Below are positions 10,201-18,142 of a DNA stretch of 18,904 bases, one piece after another. Source of the stretch: Amoebophrya sp. AT5.2 (Eukaryota; Sar; Dinophyceae; Syndiniales; Amoebophryaceae); contig RXOD01004717.1 in NCBI GenBank assembly GCA_005223375.1, positions 1-18,904 of the forward strand, in the 5' to 3' direction. The notes beneath the pieces were generated by a model. That model was not told where the DNA came from, made no database searches, and saw nothing but the letters and a program-made list of their open reading frames with translations. Position 1 is the stretch's first letter, and every line of letters begins with the position of its first letter. The translations under genes were made by a program, and so were the position numbers.

Positions 10201-12081
10201 CTGCTGAAAATACACGAGAAAACCGGGAGACTGCAGACGCAGCTGCAGAAGGACTTCCAGCACTACTTGGCCAGCGATTACTCCGGAATCAAGACCGCGC
10301 ACGAGGTAATCAGCCGCGTCATCGTTTCCGGCTGCGCGAGCGACTCCACGGGCGAAAGCGTTTGGCGGTATCTGTCGGATGCAGAAAAGAAGCTGCGCGC
10401 ATCTGAAAAGCAGCACACGCTGTCGGCTAAGCTGCACGCGCACCAAGAGCGAAATACACACTATCCAAAAGTGCCGGCGTTCTTCCCTCCGTTTTTTCAG
10501 CACCGCGGCGCGCCCCTTGATAAGTTCGCCGAGCTGCTGGCGGAACCTGAAAAGAGCGGGCTCGACGATATCAAGGAGGAGTACAGAGAAATTTCGTTCA
10601 GCACCAAAAAGCAGCTAAAAGACTACTTCGGGGAGCTTGAGCAGGTGCAGTCGTCGAAGAAACCGCTGCCGCCCTCCGTGGTACGGAACATCTTGATGCC
10701 GGCGAAGCGGATCTGCATGAACGCAGACGGACCCGTGGCGGCGGCGCCTCAGACGTACATGCTTCCTGCATGGGAGGTGGCAGCCGCATTGGAGTCGGGG
10801 CATGGTCGGACCGCGCAAGAGCTTCGAACTGTCGAAGTAATGGGTGTGTCGGTGGATGGAATGACGCGCCACAAGGATTGGCTGCAGAAGAAGGGGCTGC
10901 TGGTGTACTTCGATGTGAAAAAGGGCAAGTTCCTGTTCGCCATCGATGTCGGCCGCGCGAAATCCACAGCCCTTCCGCTACTCGTGAGCGCCGACGGTCG
11001 CCGCGGGTCGGTGTCGAGGAAGGGCCCGCTCATTTTCGGTTACGCGCCGGATTGCATGGCGCTTCAGACGTACGACGACGTGGACTACTCGTCTGGGGTC
11101 CCCGAATTCAACCTGGCGGGGGTGTGGATAACCTTCGAGGAGTCACTGATCGCAACGGTCGATAGCCTTCCGGGCCCGGTTCTTCGCGACGTCCTCGAGT
11201 ACTACCTGGAGCTCCCCGTCGAAGATCATCCGGTGGAAACCGCGCACCGCCAGCTCTTGAAGGACGTGCTGCAGACGCAAGACCTAGACGTCGCCCAACT
11301 GAAGTACACCGAGTGGCTGCACACTGCGAAAGCATCGCACGGACGGCTCGACGAGAACCCGGAGTACGTGCGGCGGCACCGGATCTGTACCGGGCTCGAG
11401 GGTGGCGGCGGCGGATCAGGTCGCACCTTTCTAGGATACGTCCGCAACACAAAGTACTGGAAGGCGTCGTGCGCGCACTGCCAAACACACGCTGCGTCGG
11501 TTCACAAATTCGAACGACGAACGGGCGACCGACCTGGACGGCATCTTGGCGTCCAATATAAGGTGGTGGTGCCGGAAGGGGTGGCGAGGCACCCCAGCAC
11601 GATGTGGCCGGAGGCTGCAGTGGGAGTAACGCGCATCAAGGAGGCGCTCTCTGAGGACATGTTGCGGGTCCACGGGCCGGCGTGTCTCTTTCCGCAGTTG
11701 GAGGTGGAGGAAATCAGCCAGGATCTGGACGACAAGCTCGACGTCTTCGGCGACACTCGCGTCGGGCCGCCCTTGGCTAACAGTGCAAACGCCTCTGGTT
11801 CTTCGTCGTCCGCAGCTGCCAATGCTCCCAAAGCAGCACGACCAAAAGCCGGCAAGGCCAAAAGCAAAGCAGGCGCAAAATCGAAAGCAGCGCCCAAAAG
11901 ACAGAGCAACAAGCGGGCGGCGGCACCCGCAGACGACGGAAGATTCGACCTCGCGGCAGCCAGAAAGGTACTCAAGAAGATGAAGAAAAAAAAGCTCGAC
12001 CTCTCGGCGGGTGATTTCGGTTTTGAACAAGATGGTGTGGATCGCAACACTCCAGGGGGTGCGTCTTCTCGTCGACGATAG
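7228..12081 (+). CDS. Gene B: large unknown protein with Cys/His cluster and basic tail, 5 exons
   Basis: Proposed exons are 7228-7467, 7633-7815, 7984-8163, 8265-8808 and 9377-12081. They join in frame to 1283 residues. Introns 1, 3 and 4 are GT-AG; intron 2 (7816-7983, starting GCATAA) is GC-AG. The start is ATG in AGAATGCC; an in-frame ATG at 6874 is possible. Visible features are an aromatic N-terminus (FGEWWKQGE, KWWNLRKAY), a strand-like VVLVIDTD near residue 240, an acidic stretch near 437-475, and YFDVKKGKFLFAIDVGR near 900. A glycine run is followed by SCAHCQTHAASVH near 1080, a possible small zinc site (C-x2-C-x2-H-x4-H). A Lys/Ala/Ser-rich tail at about 1200-1235 resembles a nuclear or DNA-binding tail. 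I recognise no family. Its size, basic tail and place in the element make a mobilisation role conceivable, but no DDE or tyrosine-recombinase signature is evident. Confidence 0.7.
8809..9376 (+). other. Gene B intron 4 (568 nt) with internal repeats
   Basis: The intron starts GTGCTATTTC and ends CAACACAG. The join is phase 1 and creates a Val codon linking REAFRS to RDPISLVRC. It is the longest ordinary intron in the window. It contains an 11-bp tandem pair (GTTTTTGCATG, 8960-8981) and a perfect palindrome ATGTCTGC-G-GCAGACAT (9076-9092). A consensus-like donor, CGA|GTAAGTC at 8664, also lies in exon 4; using it would discard well-formed coding sequence, so I prefer 8809. Confidence 0.5.
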
Positions 12082-12477
12082 TGCTCCCCGGCGATCTCGA
12101 GCAAGACTGGCGCGGCTCAGCACGAGTATACCTAATCATCACTACGCCGGCCAGTCAGGAGCGGCGGCGACGTTGTTGCGCCTCAGTGTATAACTCTACT
12201 CTTCAGCTCGATTATGGATTGTGCCTTACTAGATCGATCCCAGAACTAATATTTGCGCGGTCCCTATGAATGAACCTCTCCTAGAAATCTTGTCTCTGCT
12301 TCGAACTCGTTTTGCGTATGTGGTCCCGTTGCTGTACTTCTGAAAACTTTGCTGATTGTAAGTCAAACCTCTGCCCCAGAAATTGCCAAGCAAGAACTCC
12401 AATCGTCCCCAAGCTACGATTCTATTTAGAAAATGGCTGCAGCGAACGAGAGCCACTTAGCTATTCTGATCTCGACG
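12082..12477. other. Convergent 3' region between genes B and C
   Basis: Genes B (plus) and C (minus) end tail to tail across these 396 bp. I see only short open frames without coding character. The region probably holds both 3' UTRs. No polyadenylation signal can be assigned without knowing the organism. Confidence 0.5.
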
Positions 12478-14169
12478 CTACTCCTTGACTGCAGACCACA
12501 GCTTAGATGCTCCGCCCCAGATCTTGTCCTGTGCGTTCTCCAAAATAGCCACGCTTCCGGCCGAGATCGCCGCGACCGTGTCTAAGATTGTGACAGCCAT
12601 GCCACTCGGTTTGTTCGGCTTGAAGAGGGTCAGCTTGGGCGGCATTCGGTGAAGTTCGTGCTCCCGAAAGAAGTAACCGCCGGCCCACCCATAGATCGTC
12701 TTGGATGTGTAGCCGAGTTTCGGGTAGAAATTGAGGGTCTTCTTGAAGTCGGTTGGAGGATCCCTGTAATTCAAATTCGAATGCGTTCTTGCGCCGTTTA
12801 CTTTGCACAATGAACCTTGGAAGCAGCCGCGCAATGCAAATACTTGGGGAGCATTTCAATCAATCAATCAGGATGTTCTTTGTAGGATATTGGTGACGAG
12901 TAATCCAGTGAAGCTGCGAGATTTGTCTGCTGGATGTCGAGCGCAGCTGTTTGTGAAAGTATAGAAGTTTCTGAGCCAGCGCGTCAAATGAGGTCGATAC
13001 CCGTCCGCGCTGGTCGTCGGCGCGTACCCGTGGTCCGCCAGTGCGCTCACCGGAATGGCGTACGTTCCCCAAAGCTCAAACCCATCGACCGATGCCCGAA
13101 CATGCACAAGGAGCAGATCCACGCAGGCCGCCGAGTAGCCCGCTCCGTTCTTCCTGGGACCGGTGGATGAACAAATGCACAACGGTACTATATCAGTTTT
13201 GGCGATAGACTAGGCACAAGGTTGCGCTTACGAGTAGAGACAGACCAGAGGCCGTGACCACTGATATCTAGCTGAGACTGGACCTAAAAATCCTGGAAGT
13301 GGTGCATCACGAGGCAGAGTCTTGGGCGGAGGCCGCGAGGGAGCATCCGAGACTCCGGCTGCTGCAGGGCACGAGGGTGCACCGCAGGCAGCCTAGCTCC
13401 CGGCAGACGTGGCCTTTCGCGCGATCTTGTTTCTACCCCACTACCAGGCACTCGCGAAAACCTAGTAAGAGTGCGACTGATATGGCCTCTACCTGCCGGC
13501 GTTGATTGTCAGACCCACGACTCCCTGGCCGGCGCGTGTTTTGATTTTTGCTGTCTTCTCTTGGCGCCGCAGCCTTTGTCCAGTGGTCCGGCAGATCAAA
13601 TATCCGTCCACCTCATTGAATTCCTGCGGATTTCCCTCGTAGTGGTAGCCGGATCCGCCGTGCCCTAGCGCCGCGATGAATGCTTTACGCATGCGGGCCT
13701 CGGTCAAAGCGTTGGAGCTCGTCGCACCCAGGACGGCCAAACTTCCGTGCGTGTGGGTCCCCACCTCGCTCCAATGCTTGCGGAGCGCCTCCGGAAGGAG
13801 CTTCTCGGAGATCCACCAGTGGTCGGCGCGCAGGTCGACATCCTCCCAGCACTGCAGCCGGTGCACGGGCACAGCCAGGAGCTCGCTGCAGTTGGCGTTG
13901 ACACCCACTAGGATGCGGCCGTGGTAGGATGCTCCTTTGGTCTTCAGTGCGTGGCGGATCTGCCGCAACCACGCGGAGATGTCCGGGTCCTCGGAAGCTT
14001 TCAACTGGATGGGGAGCCAGTTGTTCTTCTGGTCGATGTGGACATCTTTGGGCTGCGCCATGAAATCTGCAGCGAGCTCGGAGAGCCCTTCAACTAGAAA
14101 AGTGCCTTCGAGTACTTTAACCGTGCGGCGAAACGCGCGCGCTTCGATGTCCCTAGGGCGGGTACCCAT
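12478..14169 (-). CDS. Gene C: PD-(D/E)XK-like nuclease-type protein, 3 exons
   Basis: Proposed minus-strand exons are 14169-13493, 13153-13001 and 12763-12478, giving 371 residues. Intron 1 (13154-13492, GTAGAG to CCCAG) joins in phase 2 and reads through INAG-RKNGAGYS smoothly. The last join (GTATCG donor at 13000, TACAG acceptor at 12764) keeps frame but is less sure, because exon 2 stays open to about 12870. The N-terminal 60 residues carry a Glu (VEGLSELAADF, 27-37), then an Asp (DVHID, 42-46), then IQLKAS with Q55-x-K57 on a predicted strand. This spacing is typical of PD-(D/E)XK nucleases, where the metal-binding E, D and Q/E-x-K define the site. Later WxxI/VxV blocks and a hydrophobic ILDTVAAISAGSVAIL near the end are unassigned. 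It is the outermost minus-strand gene of the element and could cut DNA for mobilisation, but that is inference. Confidence 0.6.
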
Positions 14170-14487
14170 TTCCGTGATCTACGTAGCAGCCCGACGGACA
14201 AACAGTGTCGGTGGAGCCTAGTTGAAGCAGGATCAGTGGGCGGCTAGTCCTGGGCAGAAGTTCAGGAGCTATCTGGAATGGAGGTTGCAAAGGCTTAAAG
14301 TCCGCCGGGTCTTGGCTCATCTGGATCTAGCTAATATCTCGATCGGTATCATTGTTGAGCTGTCCCGAACCTATGACTTTACTGCTTCGCGATCGGTATA
14401 ATTTGGGAACCACACTAACAGGTGACCACAGCCGGTCTTCGGCGTCCACATCGACATCCAGGTCTCTGACGTTCAGTGTCCAGGCAA
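14170..14487. other. Stretch upstream of gene C
   Basis: This 318-bp stretch lies between the gene C start and the right inverted repeat. A minus-strand open frame continues from the repeat to 14327, but its counterpart in the left repeat is not conserved in frame. A short direct repeat (CGATCGGTAT near 14340 / GCGATCGGTAT near 14389) is present. It probably holds the promoter and 5' UTR of gene C. Confidence 0.4.
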
Positions 14488-14754
14488 ACCGTTGAGAGGT
14501 GGTGCCCGGTTCCAGCTTCGTGACGGACCACCGCACACCATGCCCGCAGTGGATGACTCCGGAGACCTGCCCCCACGGGCCTTTTTGCTTAGCTTTTGGA
14601 TTGGATTACTTTGTTTGGATTTGTTTATTGGTTTGTTTGGATTGATTGCCTGGCCCCGGCATAATAATATAAACAAAAAATCAAAATCCTTCACTTAGAC
14701 TTTTGTTGGTTTTGCATGCAAATGCTAAGGTCAAGGTCCGCGGCTTTCATCGTA
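14488..14754 (-). repeat. Right terminal inverted repeat (copy 2)
   Basis: This is the reverse-complement partner of 3236-3499. The terminal block is at 14726-14749 and the GCCTGGCCCCGGCAT block near 14648-14662. The TTTGGATT/TTTGTTTGG-rich tract at 14592-14647 answers the CCAATC/AAACAAA tract of copy 1. It lies just upstream of gene C on the minus strand and 100 bp from the end of sacsin-like exon 2. Confidence 0.75.
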
Positions 14755-14759
14755 CAGCA
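14755..14759. repeat. Candidate target-site duplication, right (CAGCA)
   Basis: CAGCA directly follows the last base of the right inverted repeat and is identical to 3231-3235 in direct orientation. Confidence 0.5.
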
Positions 14760-14853
14760 GGGAGCGGAACTATAACCACACTATAAGTTAGTAGCACGAG
14801 TCCGAATATCAACGATCACGCTAAAATGGATATGGATAAGGCAAGTATAGAAC

Positions 14854-16345
14854 CTTTTCCAGAAAATAGAGAAGAAGCGCATCAGCGGAGCCGTCCAGGC
14901 GATCCGGATTCTCTTCGAGCGCGGGCAGAAAGAGCTGCGCGAGTATCTCCGTGGGGCCGAAGGTGCGGATGTCGGTGGCGCCACTACTCGTCGACGAGGT
15001 TGCACGCCCTGCGCTAGCACTATCGTGCTCGCGTAGCAACTTTTGCGCGAATGGCGGAACATCCACCAGCGCGAGCTTCTTGGCACGTTGCAGCGCTGCC
15101 GGCGTCGTCCGAATGAAGGTGCGCAGTTGCGCCAGAGCATCCTCGCCGAGGCTGACCAAGCGAGACCCGTCGGGTTCTCGGAACTCCTGCAGCGATCCCA
15201 AAAACGGAAGTACGGGCTTCGACCTGATGGCCGACAGAAATGCGCTCACGACTGGTTGCCACTTCGAGTCGATTTTCGCGGTCGGTGGCCACAGCCGGAA
15301 GTACGCGCTCGCGTCCCCAGCTGCAGGAACTGACCCCGCTCCCGTGCCGGAGTGCCCATGGCGGTCTTTCAGACTCTCGACGACATCGGCGTAGATTTCG
15401 CCCGCGACCTTCTGCAGCTCTGAGTTCCAGACGTCCCGATCGTCGGCGTCATCCAAATCCACCGACGTCCACAGCTCGCGGCGATTGTCACTCAGCGAGA
15501 AAATTCCGTTGATGGAGACGGGCAGTCCGAGCGAGATCGAGAGCGGAAGGACCGTGTATGCCTGCCCGGAAGTAAGAAAAGACGAAGAGGAGCTCGAACC
15601 CGCCACACCCATGCCGGACGCCGCCGCTGAGTCACTGCCGTCGGCCAGATCCGTCAACGAAACCGCCACACCAACGAGAGGCGCAGCCTGAATGTTCTTC
15701 ACGAGCTTCCAGAGCAAGTCCCCATCGGCCAGCTTCTGCTGCACCGCAATGCGGGCGCTCCGCAGTGCCTGTTTCGTTCCGTCTTCCGACGAAAACGCGC
15801 CAGTGATTGTCAGCGTGTAGAACTCCATCGGAAGCTTCCCGGGAGTCTTCCGGTCCTTCTTGCCTTCTGTCTGCAGCAGTTCGAAGGTCGGAGACTTCGC
15901 CAAGTACTGCATCACTGCTCCCTCCTCGCCACCAGATGAAGCTGCCCCTTCTTCTCCACTACCCTTGCTGCTGCTTTCGCTCGCTGCTGGTGTCGTCTCC
16001 TCGCGTTTCGCGTGCACGTGCGCCAGTGTCTCTGCCCTGCCCGTTTGAATTCCTATTGGCGGATGGTGAACGCCGGCGACGATCGTTCGCACACGCGGGA
16101 GAAAATACAGCAGCCGCGGCGCCTCCGCTGCAAAGCGCTGGAGCAGCTGGCGCACGTTCTCGACGGTCTTCGCGGCCGCGTTTTTCACCAACTGGGTCGT
16201 CCTCGCCTGCTGCTCCGTCCGCAGCGGTATCCGCAACACCGTCCCGGAGAACTCGCCCTTAAAATCGACGCCGAACTTGCGAAACGGCTCACAGTGAAGA
16301 GGATACTTCGCCGCAAAGTTCTCCTTCTTGTCGAGGAAGTCATAC
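14854..16345 (-). CDS. Sacsin-like Hsp90-type ATPase protein, exon 2 (body of first repeat)
   Basis: This exon continues the first sacsin repeat, residues 176-673. It opens with YDFLDKKENFAAKYPLHCEPF and then SGTVLRIPLRTEQQA, the counterpart of the sacsin motif in which a Phe/Gly turn is followed by FRFPLRTE. Further on are FRLWP, KWQPVVSAFL and LALVDVPPFAQKLL, all in the order seen in sacsins (a YxLWP block, then a W-containing block, then a hydrophobic VP block). Ser/Glu-rich insertions occur at about residues 260-290. The open frame runs on to TAG at 14821, but the sequence after LLLYFLEK (14854) loses all family resemblance, and AAG|GTTCTA there is a possible donor in phase 0. The rest of the repeat is found, in phase, at 2890. 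Alternative: a truncated gene ending at 14821. Confidence 0.8.
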
Positions 16346-16521
16346 CTGTACAAGCATAAGCAAGCGTCGACTGGTTTTTCGCATTCAGTCACGACCAGCT
16401 TCGTCTACAAGCATACTTGTTGCATCCACCTCGTTGACGCCGACACTGAGCACTGATACTTGTTGCACGTCGCCAGCCACCGACACTGAGTGTCAAGAAG
16501 CGGAAGAGTCTATAGCTATAC
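16346..16521 (-). other. Intron 1 of the sacsin-like gene (176 nt, GT-AG)
   Basis: On the minus strand the intron starts GTATAGC and ends TTGTACAG. Joining exon 1 (ending CG) to exon 2 (starting GTATGAC) restores an Arg codon and gives DERYDFLDKKENF, which matches the place where sacsins continue after the EPHEKIFG segment. The first four intron bases and the first four bases of exon 2 are both GTAT. The intron contains an imperfect tandem duplication (separate entry). Confidence 0.75.
16413..16494. repeat. Imperfect tandem duplication inside sacsin-like intron 1
   Basis: Two adjacent units of about 43 and 39 bp both begin ATACTTGTTGCA and both end in CCGACACTGAG. The first starts at 16413 and the second at 16456. 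The second unit runs into a short palindrome, GACACTGAGTGTC. It lies wholly within the intron and does not affect coding. Confidence 0.7.
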
Positions 16522-17048
16522 CGCTCGTCCGCTTTTGGTTCCGCGCCGAATATTTTTTCATGCGGTTCCACGAAGAGCATGGTCCTACCCGACACCAGCT
16601 GGATGAGGTCCCCAAGGTGGAAAAAGCTCAGCCGCCCCCGCCCAAACCGCCCGATCTTGTCCGGGCGATCGGTCTTCTCGGACTGGGATATCTTCGAGAA
16701 CATCAAGAGGTCTTCACTGGTAAACGTGGCGCTATTTTTGAATACCAGGGCAGGCCCTTGAAAGTCCAGCAGCTCCTTTCGGAGCAGGCCCGCCTCGGCC
16801 GCCGCATCGTTGTCCGCGGCTTTCTTCGACTTGGGCGCCGCCTTTGCTTTACTGCTGCCGCTGCTGCTGCTTGTGCTTTTCGGTTTCGAGTAGGTTTCCA
16901 TGTCGAGCCACGCCTCGAAGTTCGGCGACTCGGCATCGCTGGCGTTCTGCAGCGCCTCCCGAACGATTTGGCCCCCTTCGGGATAGCTCTGCAGAACGGT
17001 GGCCACCTGCTGGACCACCGACGGCGTTTCGATGGCCTGGCGCACCAT
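16522..17048 (-). CDS. Sacsin-like Hsp90-type ATPase protein, exon 1 (N-terminal ATPase)
   Basis: This is the first recognisable exon of a sacsin-family chaperone-like protein, encoding residues 1-176. The start chosen is ATG at 17048-17046, just before the conserved region; an in-frame ATG at 17201 would add 51 unconserved residues. Visible motifs are LQSYPEGG (about 19-26), EALQNASD (31-38, the N-box that coordinates Mg-ATP in GHKL ATPases), GPALVFKN (98-105) and GRFGRG (133-138, the glycine lid), followed by FHLGD and VEPHEKIFG. In human sacsin this order opens each large sacsin repeat. A Ser/Lys/Ala-rich insert at about 53-86 sits inside the ATPase domain and is longer than the usual loop. 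The exon ends in phase 2 at a GTATAG donor. The family call is firm. Whether it hydrolyses ATP is not shown. Confidence 0.85.
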
Positions 17049-18142
17049 GGGCAACCGAGTTCCGTTCCTTCGGCTTCGGGCGACCAGAAGATGAGGAAGA
17101 TGATTTATATTTTCCACGAGTGATTTTACAAACGGAGAGCGACGCGCTTCATTGTCATGTCGAGGTCGGTGTACGACGTCGCATCTTAATCTTAATATCA
17201 CGGATAGTATACGACTTTCAAATCAGTCTCCAGAAGTGAAGCGTAGATTTGTCGCGCCTGCGTCAACGAGCTGAATTGCGTATATTTATACGTTCGGTAT
17301 TGGGCTGCGCATGCAAGAAATTCTACGCTACCTACAACAGTACTCTCTTCTCGATGGGACTAAGCTGCCTGAGATTGAGATACTGACGTAATTACTTGGA
17401 AGGCTCTGCTGTCAAAAAATCCGCCAGGTTCGTCGGCTTATTTCCGTGAATCAAAACACGAGTCAGCATCCTCACGTGAAGCGGTGCCCTTTGTCGTTGT
17501 CCTCCTATCAGGAATTTTTCCACACGAGACGGAGACGATTCTACCATCACACGAGTTTCAACGCCATCGCTCGAGCTCGAGGCAGGAGCACAGAGCGTCA
17601 ATCCAACTCCGAAGAACGCTCATCGTAACAACAAGCGCCCAACGAATATGACGTAGCACCAAGCCTGTGTGTTCCTGCTTCTCATTCCGTTGGTGTGTTA
17701 TCGAAGGAACGAAGACGCGCCTGGCACTGATTCGCTTCATTTCGTTTGCTCATTGAAGCGAATGCGTCAGTCTAGCCTGGAATGCGGTTCCGGGACAGTC
17801 AATGCAGAAGTGGCACACAACATCGCCATTCCTCTCGCGGGACCTCCATCTACTGCTGTTGCACTTTCTTGGACTTCACTTCATGTTAAAGAAACTTAGA
17901 GTGAGAGTACAAACATACCATTTCACTTTTTCGGAAGTAAAACGCATCAATCTGTAGGCGCGTCCTCACCGTAGCCTGTGTTGACAAAAAGCATTTATTT
18001 TTTAAGTAAAACCGTCAATGTATATTTGTCGCAGTTCCAGCTTTCACGGACCGCGACCGGCTTCGCCGTGTCAAGATCGATGTGCGGGCTTCTTCGGCTG
18101 CTCGTCGTGTGCAGCCGGTTTTTGCTGTTCCATCCAATCATA
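17049..18142. other. Intergenic region between gene D and the sacsin-like gene
   Basis: This stretch of about 1.1 kb separates two minus-strand genes. It contains short open frames (for example 17392-17601 on minus) with no recognisable family and no support from splice structure. An AT-rich inverted repeat, CGTATA-TT-TATACG, lies at 17279-17292, about 230 bp upstream of the sacsin-like start, and could be promoter-related; this is weak. No RNA gene is seen. Confidence 0.4.

Larger units (their letters stand above)
3236..14754. mobile_element. Putative 11.5 kb TIR element with three cargo genes, inside a host intron
   Basis: The segment has inverted terminal repeats of about 265 bp (3236-3499 on plus, 14754-14488 on minus). 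Both begin TACG, then one mismatched base, then 24 identical bases starting TGAAAGCCGCGG. The 5-bp sequence CAGCA lies directly outside both ends (3231-3235 and 14755-14759), as expected for a target-site duplication. Inside are genes A, B and C; A (plus) and C (minus) are outermost and read inward from the repeats. A 5-bp duplication with long TIRs does not by itself identify a known superfamily, and I see no recognisable DDE transposase, polymerase or integrase. The two repeats have clearly diverged outside conserved blocks, so the element is either old or the copies are independent insertions. Confidence 0.55.
2891..14853 (-). other. Giant intron of the sacsin-like gene (11,963 nt) containing three genes
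   Basis: On the minus strand the proposed intron begins GTTCTATAC after AAG (14854) and ends ACATGATCAG before GTTGTTGCC (2890). Both edges are phase 0. Joining them gives LLLYFLEK followed by VVAEMPEAAW and then LALPIFPAKDG, the normal internal spacing of a sacsin repeat. The intron contains an 11.5 kb inverted-repeat-bounded segment with genes A, B and C. Without that segment only about 445 nt remain, similar to other introns here. Splicing over this length has not been shown. The alternatives are two separate broken genes or a mis-assembly. Confidence 0.6.

Noticed and set aside
11431..12123. Minus-strand open frames opposite the 3' end of gene B
   Set aside because: They are antisense to the low-complexity basic tail of gene B, and no motif is seen.
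17392..17740. Small minus-strand open frames upstream of the sacsin-like gene
   Set aside because: No family, splice or start-context support; they overlap each other in different frames.
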